Positions 14,561 through 21,838 of a DNA stretch of 26,695 nucleotides are shown in pieces. Source of the stretch: Patescibacteria group bacterium (GTDB lineage Bacteria > Patescibacteriota > Microgenomatia > UBA10105). How positions within the stretch are numbered: position 1 is the first letter of the stretch; each line of letters starts with the position of its first letter. The notes beneath the pieces were generated by a model. That model was not told the origin of the DNA. It saw only the letters and a program-made list of their open reading frames with translations, and ran no database searches. The stretch is from contig DQGR01000109.1 of the NCBI GenBank assembly GCA_003524845.1, forward strand, positions 1-26,695, in the 5' to 3' direction. The position numbers and the translations under genes were made by a program.

Positions 14561-14857
14561 ATGAACGCACGGAAACGCAAAGTTCTCAAACTCGATGAGA
14601 ACCGCAAGTTTACGGTAGTTGAAGAACCGAGTAAGATAGAGAAAGATATCAAGATCTTTTCGATCGGACTGGCATCGGAAATTGGATATTCAATTGCCAT
14701 TCCGATTGTAGTGGGAGCGCTCGTGGGTGTGTGGCTGGATAAGCGATTTAACACCGCACCGAAATTGACGCTCTCGCTTCTGTTTGGCGGGATTATTCTG
14801 TCATTTGTAAATCTGTTCCGGATCGTTGATGATATTATAAAAAGAGGTAAAAAATGA
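14561..14857 (+). CDS. atpI: AtpI/AtpZ-like membrane protein, first gene of the atp cluster
   Basis: A 98-residue protein with a charged N-terminal tail (MNARKRKVLKLDENRKF) and two membrane helices at about 36-59 (LASEIGYSIAIPIVVGALVG) and 68-90 (LSLLFGGIILSFVNLFRI), joined by a short WLDKRFNTAPK loop. This matches the ATPase_gene1 type of AtpI/AtpZ proteins, which sit before atpB and are proposed to help c-ring assembly or Mg2+ supply. A glycine-rich first helix and a terminal lysine cluster are typical. The start is the only reasonable one in frame. The gene opens the ATP synthase operon, 44 bases after dnaE and 64 before atpB. The family assignment rests on topology and position more than on strict motifs. 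Confidence 0.8.
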   Translation: MNARKRKVLKLDENRKFTVVEEPSKIEKDIKIFSIGLASEIGYSIAIPIVVGALVGVWLDKRFNTAPKLTLSLLFGGIILSFVNLFRIVDDIIKRGKK

Positions 14858-14921
14858 ACTCGTACAGTGCGTATTCACTCAAGTAAATTAAAAAGTTCGT
14901 TTCATAAGAAGAAAGTGGCAC

Positions 14922-15785
14922 ATGGGACCACACATATCACTTTCAGCTGAAAAAATTGGATCGCTTTTTGGTTTACCGATAACCAATTCGCTCCTGACTA
15001 CCTGGGTTGTCATGGCGATCTTATTTATCCTCACCTACTTTTTCACGCGTTCGATTCAACTCATCCCCGGTAACTTGCAGCAGGTTGCGGAAATGATCCT
15101 TGATATGCTCTATGGTTTATTTGCAAGTGTAGTCGGAAAAGATAAAATCAAGCAGTTTTTTCCGCTCCTGGCCAGTATTTTTTTGTTTGTGATGATTTCC
15201 AACTGGTCAGGACTCCTGCCTGGAGTTGGCTCGATTAAAATCACGCCCAAAAGTTCAAATTCAAGCGAGCATGCGCTGGTCACTCAAGTTGCCGCAGTTG
15301 AACAGATAGTTACGACAGGGTTAAAACCAGAATTAACTTCCGATGAAGTTCGTGGGGTAAGTAACACAGGTGAACACAAAGCCGTACCGCTTTTTCGCGG
15401 ACCAACTGCTGATTTAAATACCACGCTCGCGCTCGCCTTAGTTGCAGTTTTTTCACTTCAGTATTTTGGATTTAAATCACTCGGATTAGGTTATTTGAAA
15501 AAATTTATCAACTTCGCAAACCCAATTGATTTTTTCTTAGGAATTTTGGAACTGATTTCAGAATTGGCAAAGGTGATTTCATTTGCCTTCCGGCTGTTTG
15601 GCAATATTTTTGCCGGTGAAGTGCTATTAACAGTAATTGCATTTTTGATGCCGGTGATTGCACCATTGCCGTTTATCGGACTTGAGCTATTTGTCGGCGT
15701 GATTCAGGCTTTGGTTTTCTCGATGTTAACCGCGGTATTTTTGAACATGGCAACGACAGCGCATGGACATGAGGCAGCGCATTAA
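14922..15785 (+). CDS. atpB: ATP synthase F0 subunit a
   Basis: Membrane stator subunit that carries protons to and from the c-ring. The essential arginine is R224 in ISFAFRLFGNIFAGE, and the partner helix has the conserved glutamine in FVGVIQALVFSML. Early helices are LLTTWVVMAILFILTYFF and FFPLLASIFLFVMISNWSGLLPGVG, the latter with the N-W-S-G-L-P signature. Between the second and third helices there is a polar loop of about 70 residues (SSNSSEHALVTQV to KAVPLFRG) that should face outside; this is longer than in many bacterial a subunits but is seen in others. A GAAGAAAG sequence precedes the ATG as a modest ribosome-binding site. The length (287 residues) is ordinary. Confidence 0.95.
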   Translation: MGPHISLSAEKIGSLFGLPITNSLLTTWVVMAILFILTYFFTRSIQLIPGNLQQVAEMILDMLYGLFASVVGKDKIKQFFPLLASIFLFVMISNWSGLLPGVGSIKITPKSSNSSEHALVTQVAAVEQIVTTGLKPELTSDEVRGVSNTGEHKAVPLFRGPTADLNTTLALALVAVFSLQYFGFKSLGLGYLKKFINFANPIDFFLGILELISELAKVISFAFRLFGNIFAGEVLLTVIAFLMPVIAPLPFIGLELFVGVIQALVFSMLTAVFLNMATTAHGHEAAH

Positions 15786-15811
15786 CCTAAACTGTAGATG
15801 CCCGAAATGGG

Positions 15812-15820
15812 AAGGAGGTG
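15812..15820 (+). promoter_or_regulatory. strong Shine-Dalgarno of atpE
   Basis: AAGGAGGTG, the best match to the anti-Shine-Dalgarno in the window, lies 11 bases before the atpE ATG. Most other genes here have weak sites or none, so this probably raises synthesis of subunit c, needed in about ten copies per enzyme. Confidence 0.75.
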
Positions 15821-15831
15821 CTTAATTAATT

Positions 15832-16050
15832 ATGGATCCGAAAACAATTATGACTGGATTAACCATTGCGCTTGGCGGCGGCATTCCTGCTTTAGCCATC
15901 GGCATGATCGCATCCAAAGCAGTTGAAGCAATGGCCAGAAATCCCGAAGCATCCAATGATATTCGAACCGCGATGACTTTGGGACTGGCGTTTGCCGAAG
16001 CAATTGCAATTTACGCCCTTGTTATCGCACTTATTATTAAATTTACATAA
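15832..16050 (+). CDS. atpE: ATP synthase F0 subunit c
   Basis: A 72-residue hairpin of two membrane helices forming the rotor ring. The cytoplasmic loop is R36-N37-P38, and the ion-binding carboxylate is E56 in LAFAEAIAIYALV. The first helix has the glycine-rich LGGGIPALAIGMIASKA pattern. Sodium-binding c subunits have a glutamine in helix 1 and Ser/Thr right after the glutamate; here the equivalent positions are I23, A57 and I58, so a proton-driven enzyme is inferred. The gene has the only consensus Shine-Dalgarno in the cluster. It is followed by 72 non-coding bases that include a period-7 array before atpF. Confidence 0.96.
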   Translation: MDPKTIMTGLTIALGGGIPALAIGMIASKAVEAMARNPEASNDIRTAMTLGLAFAEAIAIYALVIALIIKFT

Positions 16051-16081
16051 TTCAGTAAATTGGTAGATGTAAGCCGTAGTA

Positions 16082-16116
16082 CTGAATTCTGATTTCTGAT
16101 TACCAATCACTAATCA
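16082..16116 (+). repeat. imperfect period-7 array between atpE and atpF
   Basis: Units CTGAATT, CTGATTT, CTGATTA, CCAATCA and CTAATCA. It ends six bases before the atpF ATG and leaves no room for a Shine-Dalgarno. It is the only array of this kind outside coding sequence in the window. Confidence 0.65.
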
Positions 16117-16122
16117 CTTTTT

Positions 16123-16626
16123 ATGGAAGCATTAGGAGTTGAATTACCATTACTATTGACACAAATTCTCAATTTTTCAATTGTGCTGTTTGTGCTGACT
16201 AAGTTTTTATACAAGCCTATTTTAAAGGCACTCGACGAACGCCGGCGCAGGATTGAGGAAGGCTTGGCTTGGAGTGAAAAGGCGCAGCTTGAAGAAGAGA
16301 AAATGACGAAGCGGAAACAGGAAACGCTGCGTGAAGCGCGGGATGAGGCACGGGTGATTGTGGAAAACGCCAAGAAAGATGCCCAGCGGCTGCGGGATGA
16401 TATTGTCGCCGCCGGACACCAGGAAGTAGCTTCACTCAAGGTGCGTCAGCAAAAAGAACTGGAGGCCCAGTTCGAGAAAATGTCGCGCGAGTTGGCCGGC
16501 AAAACGGTGGATATTGCGGCAGCCATGGTGCAGCAGATTTTGCCTGACGTATTGACGTCAACCAATCAACACCAGTTGGTTACCAGTCAGCTCGCAAAAA
16601 TAGCCAAAGCTCATGAAGTTAAATAA
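16123..16626 (+). CDS. atpF: ATP synthase F0 subunit b
   Basis: Peripheral-stalk subunit. A single N-terminal membrane helix (about residues 8-27, LLLTQILNFSIVLFVLTKFL) is followed by YKPILKALDERRRRIEEGL and a long charged coiled coil with regular KA/E/R heptads to about residue 130, then a C-terminal segment that contacts delta. The length (167 residues) is normal. Its last 14 bases overlap the start of atpH, implying coupled translation, and a heptamer array takes the place of a ribosome-binding site. No second b or b' gene is present, so a b homodimer is expected. Confidence 0.95.
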   Translation: MEALGVELPLLLTQILNFSIVLFVLTKFLYKPILKALDERRRRIEEGLAWSEKAQLEEEKMTKRKQETLREARDEARVIVENAKKDAQRLRDDIVAAGHQEVASLKVRQQKELEAQFEKMSRELAGKTVDIAAAMVQQILPDVLTSTNQHQLVTSQLAKIAKAHEVK

Positions 16627-16960
16627 CGCCAAAGTTATTGATACTGCTCTGTCGCTTATGGAGTCGGAGCGGGCAGAAGCGTTCATTGATGAATTTCATC
16701 ATGGATTATTTGAAGCAGTTGAAAAAACCAAAGGGTACACCATTGCTTTTGTTGAGAGTGCAGTGGAACTAAACTCTGAGGAACGAAAATTACTGGAAAA
16801 AGAACTGGTAACTATTTTGAAACATGGCATTGAAGTGAAATACAGCGTAAAACCAGAACTTCTGGGTGGATTCAGGATTACGGTTGGCGACTGGAAGTTG
16901 GATGCTTCAATTACCAATGAACTTAGGAAGCTGGTTCTGGATCTACGAAAAGCCGGTTAA
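16613..16960 (+). CDS. atpH: ATP synthase F1 subunit delta, short form (115 aa)
   Basis: The delta/OSCP subunit joins the peripheral stalk to the F1 head. Only 115 residues are present against about 175-180 normally. Residues 40-115 (GYTIAFVESAVELNSEERKL to the end, with LLGGFRITVGDWKLDASI) match the C-terminal domain that binds subunit b. Most of the N-terminal six-helix domain, which binds the alpha-subunit N termini, is missing. Extension upstream is blocked by an in-frame TAG at 16601, so this is not a missed start. The ATG overlaps atpF by 14 bases. Five bases separate the stop from atpA. It is either a real reduction or an old deletion. Confidence 0.88.
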   Translation: MKLNNAKVIDTALSLMESERAEAFIDEFHHGLFEAVEKTKGYTIAFVESAVELNSEERKLLEKELVTILKHGIEVKYSVKPELLGGFRITVGDWKLDASITNELRKLVLDLRKAG

Positions 16961-16965
16961 AATCT

Positions 16966-18489
16966 ATGGATAAAGATATTGCAAAACAATTACTTTCAAA
17001 GATTTCGGCGCATAAACCAGGAATAGAAGAAAAACTCACCGGAAAAATTGAAACCATAGCCGATGGGGTCGCCCGTGTAAATGGGTTGCAAGGGGTGGCG
17101 ATGATGGAAATGGTCGAGTTTCCGGGCGGGATTCTAGGTGTTGCCATTAACCTGGAGGCAGACAGTGTCGACATCATCATTCTCGGCGACTATTTACGGT
17201 TCAAGGAAGGCGATGAGGTAAAAAACACCGGGAAACTGCTTTCAATTCCGGTGAGCAATGAACTCATTGGTCGGGTGGTTGATCCGCTGGGCCGTCCGCT
17301 TGACGGCAAAGGTGAAATTAACAGTAAAGATTGGTATCCGATTGAAAAACGGGCACCGGGGGTGACCCAGCGCCAGTCAGTTGATACGTCGCTTGCGACT
17401 GGAATCAAGGCAATTGACGCGATGATTCCGATTGGCCGGGGACAGCGGGAGTTGATTATTGGGGATCGGGGGGTGGGGAAAACCGCAATCGCAGTTGACA
17501 CGATCATCAATCAAAAAGACAGCGGCGTAATTTGCATTTATGTGGCAATCGGCCAAAAGGCCGCCCGTGTCGCACAGCTGGTTGAGATTTTAAATCAGCA
17601 CGGCGCCTTAAACCACTCAATTATCGTCGCCGCAAATTCTGCTGACCCGGCCTCGCTCCAATACTTAGCCCCTTATGCCGGAGCCGCAATCGGCGAATTT
17701 TTTATGGATCAGGGCAAAGATGCCCTCGTTGTCTACGATGATTTATCAAAGCATGCCTGGGCATACCGACAAATTTCACTGATTTTGCGCCGGCCGTCCG
17801 GCCGTGAGGCGTATCCGGGTGATGTGTTTTACTTACATTCACGCTTACTGGAACGGGCATGTCGTCTGAATAAAGCCAACGGCGGCGGTTCAATTACGGC
17901 GCTCCCGATTATAGAGACGCTCGCCGGTGATTTGTCTGCATATATTCCGACCAACGTAATTTCAATTACCGATGGCCAGATTTTTCTCGAGCCGGATTTA
18001 TTTTATTCCGGGATTCGGCCGGCAATTGCCGTCGGTCTGTCAGTTTCTCGCGTCGGAAGTGCAGCCCAGACCAAAGCCATGAAACAGGTAGCTGGTAAAC
18101 TTAAGCTTGATCTGGCGCAATACCGGTCGCTCGCGGCATTTGCCCAGTTTGCTTCAGACCTTGACCCGGTGACCAAAGCGCAAATTGAACGGGGAGCGCG
18201 GATGACCGAACTTTTGAAGCAACCGCAATATGCACCCTTACCGTTTGAAGAACAGGTAGTCACAATCTGGGCCGGTACCAATGGACACCTGGATAGTATA
18301 CCGGTAGCCGAAATTGCCGGATTTGCCGCTGGTTTTCTGGATTACATCAAAACTCACGAACGAAAACTGCTGGCCGCTCTTAAAGCGGAGAAAAAACTAA
18401 GTTCTGAAGCCGAGCAACAATTAGTCACCGCAATTACTTCCTTTAAAGAAGAACGCAGTCCGGAAACAAATAACGAAGCGGCAAGTTAA
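16966..18489 (+). CDS. atpA: ATP synthase F1 subunit alpha
   Basis: Non-catalytic nucleotide-binding subunit of the F1 hexamer. The N-terminal beta barrel (GKIETIADGVARVNGL), P-loop GDRGVGKTAIAVDTIINQK, LVVYDDLSKHAWAYRQISLILRRPSGREAYPGDVFYLHSRLLERA and SVSRVGSAAQTKAMKQVAG (with the arginine finger region) are all present. The P-loop is GDRGVGKT rather than the commonest alpha form GDRQTGKT, making it closer to the beta P-loop GGAGVGKT. The length (507 residues) is normal. The N terminus, which in other enzymes contacts the delta N-domain, is present although that delta domain is missing here. Confidence 0.97.
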   Translation: MDKDIAKQLLSKISAHKPGIEEKLTGKIETIADGVARVNGLQGVAMMEMVEFPGGILGVAINLEADSVDIIILGDYLRFKEGDEVKNTGKLLSIPVSNELIGRVVDPLGRPLDGKGEINSKDWYPIEKRAPGVTQRQSVDTSLATGIKAIDAMIPIGRGQRELIIGDRGVGKTAIAVDTIINQKDSGVICIYVAIGQKAARVAQLVEILNQHGALNHSIIVAANSADPASLQYLAPYAGAAIGEFFMDQGKDALVVYDDLSKHAWAYRQISLILRRPSGREAYPGDVFYLHSRLLERACRLNKANGGGSITALPIIETLAGDLSAYIPTNVISITDGQIFLEPDLFYSGIRPAIAVGLSVSRVGSAAQTKAMKQVAGKLKLDLAQYRSLAAFAQFASDLDPVTKAQIERGARMTELLKQPQYAPLPFEEQVVTIWAGTNGHLDSIPVAEIAGFAAGFLDYIKTHERKLLAALKAEKKLSSEAEQQLVTAITSFKEERSPETNNEAAS

Positions 18490-18509
18490 AGGCTCGATAT
18501 CTTGTAACT

Positions 18510-19391
18510 ATGGCAAATGAACGGTTAATTAGAGGTAGAATCAGATCGGCAAAAAATATTGCCCAAATCACAAAAGCCATGCAAATGGTGGCCGCGTCCA
18601 AAATGCGCCGGGCCCAAGCACTCGCTATTTCGGGCCGGCCGTATGCTGAAAAAATTGCCGAAATGGTGTCTGAGTTTGTGAGTCGAATTGATGCTGCCAG
18701 CCACCCGCTTTTGAAGAAAGCGGGGCAGGGTAAAACTTTGATCGTCCTAATCAGCAGTAATAAAGGCTTGTGCGGCGGGTTAAATACCAATCTGTTCCGG
18801 CATCTGGTTCGCACGTTTGATGACAACGCATTAAGCTCCGGTGTCTTTGCAAGCTTGGGTAAAAAAGGCGAGCAGTTTCTCATCAGGCGCCAATTGACGC
18901 TCGCGGCTGACTTTTCCCAAACAACTGCAATGAGCTTGAGTATTCCAGCCTTGACTTCGTATATTACCAAAGGTTTTTTAGCCGATGAATTCCGGGAGGT
19001 GCATCTGGTGTACAACAACTTTATTTCCGCCTTGCGGCAAGAGCCGATAAGTAAACAGCTATTGCCAATTGCCGAGTTTACGGTACAGAAATCGAACGAG
19101 TCGAAACAGACCGGCGAACGGAAAGAAGAACTGGATTTTTTGATTGAACCTTCAATTGAAGAGATACTGGATACTTTATTGTTTCATTATCTGGAAAACC
19201 AAATCCGGGATGCGGTCCTAGAAGCCGAAGCGTCGGAACATAGCGCGCGGATGCTGGCAATGAAAAATGCGACTGACAATGCCAATGAACTGGTAGGGTT
19301 GTTAACCCTTGAATACAACAAAGCCCGGCAGGAAAAAATCACCTACGAAATTGCGGATATGGTAACCGCACGACTGGCGGTAGAAGGGTAG
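18510..19391 (+). CDS. atpG: ATP synthase F1 subunit gamma
   Basis: Central rotor shaft. The N-terminal helix (RLIRGRIRSAKNIAQITKAMQMVAASKMRRAQ) and the C-terminal helix (ASEHSARMLAMKNATDNANELVGLLTLEYNKARQ to the end) form the coiled coil inside the alpha-beta ring; the Rossmann-like middle begins LIVLISSNKGLCGGLNTNL. The length (293 residues) is typical. The gene lies 20 bases after atpA and 19 before atpD. No clear Shine-Dalgarno is seen before the ATG. Confidence 0.96.
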   Translation: MANERLIRGRIRSAKNIAQITKAMQMVAASKMRRAQALAISGRPYAEKIAEMVSEFVSRIDAASHPLLKKAGQGKTLIVLISSNKGLCGGLNTNLFRHLVRTFDDNALSSGVFASLGKKGEQFLIRRQLTLAADFSQTTAMSLSIPALTSYITKGFLADEFREVHLVYNNFISALRQEPISKQLLPIAEFTVQKSNESKQTGERKEELDFLIEPSIEEILDTLLFHYLENQIRDAVLEAEASEHSARMLAMKNATDNANELVGLLTLEYNKARQEKITYEIADMVTARLAVEG

Positions 19392-19410
19392 TAAAAAATT
19401 AAGGAGTAGT

Positions 19411-20793
19411 ATGGCAGACAATACAAAGGGCAAAATTATGCAAATTATCGGGGTTGTGGTTGACGTGGAGTTTAAAGGGAAACTGCCGGAACTGAATACG
19501 GCGCTCCTCACCACCAGTCCGACTGTGGCCGGTGGAGATTTGACCCTGGAAGTAGCGGCGCATCTCGGAGACCGGCGGGTACGGACGATTGCGCTTGCTT
19601 CAACTGATGGGCTCAGGCGGGGACAGGAAGTGGTGAATACTGGACAACCAATTACTGTGCCGGTGGGTAAGGAAATTTTAGGCCGGATGTTTAATGTCGT
19701 CGGTGATCCAATCGATGATAAACCAAAACCTCCTACTAAACTGGCCTGGCCGATTCACCGGGGAGCTCCGCAAATAGTCGACCAGGAAGTCAAACCGCAG
19801 ATGCTGGAGACCGGAATCAAAGTCATTGATCTCATCGCCCCGTTTTTACGTGGTGGTAAGGTGGCTGTATTCGGTGGAGCCGGTGTCGGGAAAACCGTTT
19901 TGATTCAGGAATTTATTCGAAATATTGCGACCGTTCACGGTGGTGTCTCAGTGTTTGTCGGTGTCGGCGAGCGTTCGCGTGAGGGCAATGATCTCTGGAA
20001 TGAGATGAAGGAAACCGGCGTCATCAACAAAACCGCGCTCGTTTTCGGACAGATGAATGAGCCTCCTGGCGCGCGTCTCCGGGTCGCCTTATCCGGACTT
20101 ACTATGGCTGAATATTTCCGGGACGAAGAAAACCAGGATGTGTTGTTGTTCATCGATAATATTTTCCGGTTTGCGCAAGCTGGGAGTGAGGTATCAGCGC
20201 TTTTAGGCCGGATTCCCTCTGCAGTCGGGTATCAACCCACCTTGGCCTCAGAAATGGGCGCCCTGCAGGAGCGGATTACTTCAACCAAAAAGGGCTCGAT
20301 TACCTCAGTGCAGGCAGTTTATGTACCGGCTGACGATTACACTGATCCGGCGCCGGTTGCCACTTTTACCCATATTGACGCGAACATTTCACTGGAACGG
20401 GCGCTCACCGACCAGGGTTTGTATCCGGCAGTTGATCCGCTCACTTCAAGCTCGCGTATTCTCACGCCGGAAGTGGTCGGCCAGGATCACTATGACGTAG
20501 CGCGCGGAGTACAGAAAGTATTACAAAGGTATAAGGAACTGCAGGATATCATTGCTATCCTGGGCATGGAAGAATTATCAGCCGAGGATAAATTGACCGT
20601 TGCCCGAGCGCGCAAAATCCAGAAGTTTTTCACCCAGCCGATGTTTGTAGCGGAGCCGTTTACTGCTAAACCGGGTAAATACGTTTCGCGTGAAGAATCC
20701 ATCCGCGGTTTCAAAGAGATTTTGGAAGGTAAACATGATGAAAAGAGCGAACAGTCGTTCTATATGGTTGGGACGATTGATGAGGTGAAATAA
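19411..20793 (+). CDS. atpD: ATP synthase F1 subunit beta
   Basis: Catalytic subunit making ATP from ADP and phosphate. The P-loop is GGAGVGKTVLIQEFI, with VGVGERSREGNDLWNEM (catalytic glutamate region; S replaces the more usual T), LLFIDNIFRFAQAGSEVSALLGRIPSAVGYQPTL and the hinge motif MEELSAED in place of DELSEED. The length (460 residues) is normal. A purine-rich AAGGAG sits only four bases before the ATG at 19411; the Met at residue 10 is an alternative start, but homologues begin near the chosen one. Only one base separates its stop from atpC. Confidence 0.97.
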   Translation: MADNTKGKIMQIIGVVVDVEFKGKLPELNTALLTTSPTVAGGDLTLEVAAHLGDRRVRTIALASTDGLRRGQEVVNTGQPITVPVGKEILGRMFNVVGDPIDDKPKPPTKLAWPIHRGAPQIVDQEVKPQMLETGIKVIDLIAPFLRGGKVAVFGGAGVGKTVLIQEFIRNIATVHGGVSVFVGVGERSREGNDLWNEMKETGVINKTALVFGQMNEPPGARLRVALSGLTMAEYFRDEENQDVLLFIDNIFRFAQAGSEVSALLGRIPSAVGYQPTLASEMGALQERITSTKKGSITSVQAVYVPADDYTDPAPVATFTHIDANISLERALTDQGLYPAVDPLTSSSRILTPEVVGQDHYDVARGVQKVLQRYKELQDIIAILGMEELSAEDKLTVARARKIQKFFTQPMFVAEPFTAKPGKYVSREESIRGFKEILEGKHDEKSEQSFYMVGTIDEVK

Positions 20794-20794
20794 T

Positions 20795-21205
20795 ATGTTG
20801 CAACTTGAAATTGTTACCCCGGACCGGATTGCATTTTCCAAACAAGTAGACATGGTAGTCGTGCCTTCGACCAGAGGCGCTATGGGGATATTGCCGCGAC
20901 ACATTACGCTCTTTGCCCAGCTGGTTGAAGGGGAACTGAAAATTAAGATCGGCAACGATGAATATTATCTGGCAATTGGTGGCGGATTTATTGAAGTGAC
21001 CAAAACCAAAGTCATCGTTTTGGTAACCCGCGCTGTTAACGCTGGCGAACTTAACGAGCAAGTAATACTGACAGCGAAAGCTAAAGCCTTGGCAGCGCTG
21101 CATGAAAGACCAACCGGTGAATCACTGGCCGCGGCCCAACTGTCCTTGCGGCAAACCATCGTTGACCTGCGGATTCTCAATAAACGTAAACGCCGGACTC
21201 ATTAA
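20795..21205 (+). CDS. atpC: ATP synthase F1 subunit epsilon
   Basis: Rotor-base subunit that links gamma to the c-ring and can inhibit ATP hydrolysis. The N-terminal beta sandwich is complete (LQLEIVTPDRIAFSKQVDMV, TRGAMGILPRHITLFAQL, YYLAIGGGFIEVTKTKVIVL), followed by a C-terminal helical hairpin (about residues 88-136, with LAAAQLSLRQTIVDLRILNKRKRR). It is the last gene of the atp operon, starting one base after atpD, and is followed by a strong perfect hairpin at 21259-21289. Confidence 0.95.
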   Translation: MLQLEIVTPDRIAFSKQVDMVVVPSTRGAMGILPRHITLFAQLVEGELKIKIGNDEYYLAIGGGFIEVTKTKVIVLVTRAVNAGELNEQVILTAKAKALAALHERPTGESLAAAQLSLRQTIVDLRILNKRKRRTH

Positions 21206-21258
21206 AAATCACAAAATAAGCTCAAATTTTACCAAAGATTTGGGTAACCATTGATGAA

Positions 21259-21289
21259 AGACCTAAGCTTTGCGACAAAGCTTAGGTCT
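21259..21289 (+). terminator. perfect 14-bp hairpin after the atp operon
   Basis: AGACCTAAGCTTTG and its exact inverse are separated by a 3-base CGA loop. The position, 53 bases after atpC and before the promoter of the next gene, fits an operon end. No T-tract follows, so it may act as an mRNA 3'-end stabiliser or a non-canonical terminator rather than a classical one. Confidence 0.55.
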
Positions 21290-21335
21290 ATGTTGCTCCG
21301 AAGAAGTGAATAGCTGGGAAGAGATAAGCGATAAG

Positions 21336-21364
21336 TTGACAAGATCGCCTAAACATCGTACAGT
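21336..21364 (+). promoter_or_regulatory. promoter for the CBS gene and probably carAB-pyrB
   Basis: A perfect -35 TTGACA (21336-21341), a 17-base spacer and -10 TACAGT (21359-21364, four of six). Transcription would begin near 21371, about 16 bases before the ATG at 21387. Confidence 0.5.
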
Positions 21365-21386
21365 AGGAAAAATCAAAAGATTACCC

Positions 21387-21827
21387 ATGAACGTTGCCAA
21401 CTTCATGAGTCGCCAGGTGGTGACGGTTACTCCAAAAACGCCGCTGCACGAGGTGTGGAAAATTATCTTTAAAAAACATATCCATGGATTACCGGTCGTT
21501 GATGAGCGCAAAAAACTCTTAGGAATTATTGCCGAGGAAGACTTGCTAGCTGAGTTATTTCCGGATTACAAAGACCTGGAAGAGGCGCTCGGTAAACTGG
21601 ATGATGACGAACAAATTAAAGAAAAACTGAGTAAACTAAAAAAACTCACGGCTGAAAAAATCATGAGTAGACGCGTTGTTTTCACCCGCCCCGATACAGA
21701 AGTGATGCGCGCGCTGTCCCGCATGATCGTGCGCAAGGTCAGGCAATTGCCGGTGGTTGATGACGATGATCGGCTCGTGGGCATGATTTCAAAATCCGAC
21801 ATTTTCCGAAAACTCTTCAACCGGTGA
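21387..21827 (+). CDS. two-CBS-domain protein
   Basis: A 146-residue protein made only of two CBS motifs: about residues 1-55 (MSRQVVTVTPKTPLHEVWKI, then GLPVVDERKKLLGIIAEEDLLAEL) and about 90-146 (MSRRVVFTRPDTEVMRALSRM, then QLPVVDDDDRLVGMISKSDI), joined by a charged helical linker. Such stand-alone pairs (a Bateman module) bind adenine nucleotides and sense energy state; the target here is unknown. I chose the ATG at 21387 because a TTGACA-17-TACAGT promoter starts just upstream; an in-frame TTG at 21270 would lie inside the hairpin. Its stop overlaps a possible GTG start of carA, and it leads the pyrimidine genes, so a role in tuning that pathway to adenylate charge is possible but unproven. 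Confidence 0.85.
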   Translation: MNVANFMSRQVVTVTPKTPLHEVWKIIFKKHIHGLPVVDERKKLLGIIAEEDLLAELFPDYKDLEEALGKLDDDEQIKEKLSKLKKLTAEKIMSRRVVFTRPDTEVMRALSRMIVRKVRQLPVVDDDDRLVGMISKSDIFRKLFNR

Positions 21828-21838
21828 TTCTCCGATTT

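Noticed and set aside
14534..14562. TTGACT, 17-base spacer, TACAAT as an atpI promoter
   Set aside because: The spacing is ideal, but the -10 overlaps the ATG at 14561, so transcription would start inside the gene, and there is no later in-frame start that keeps the conserved part.
21270..21386. TTG start giving a 185-aa CBS protein
   Set aside because: The extra 39 residues would begin inside the hairpin loop region and span the TTGACA/TACAGT promoter; they show no homology-like pattern.
21824..21838. GTG start of carA
   Set aside because: It is possible because of the GTGA overlap, but the five extra residues do not fit the usual CarA N terminus; ATG at 21839 is preferred.
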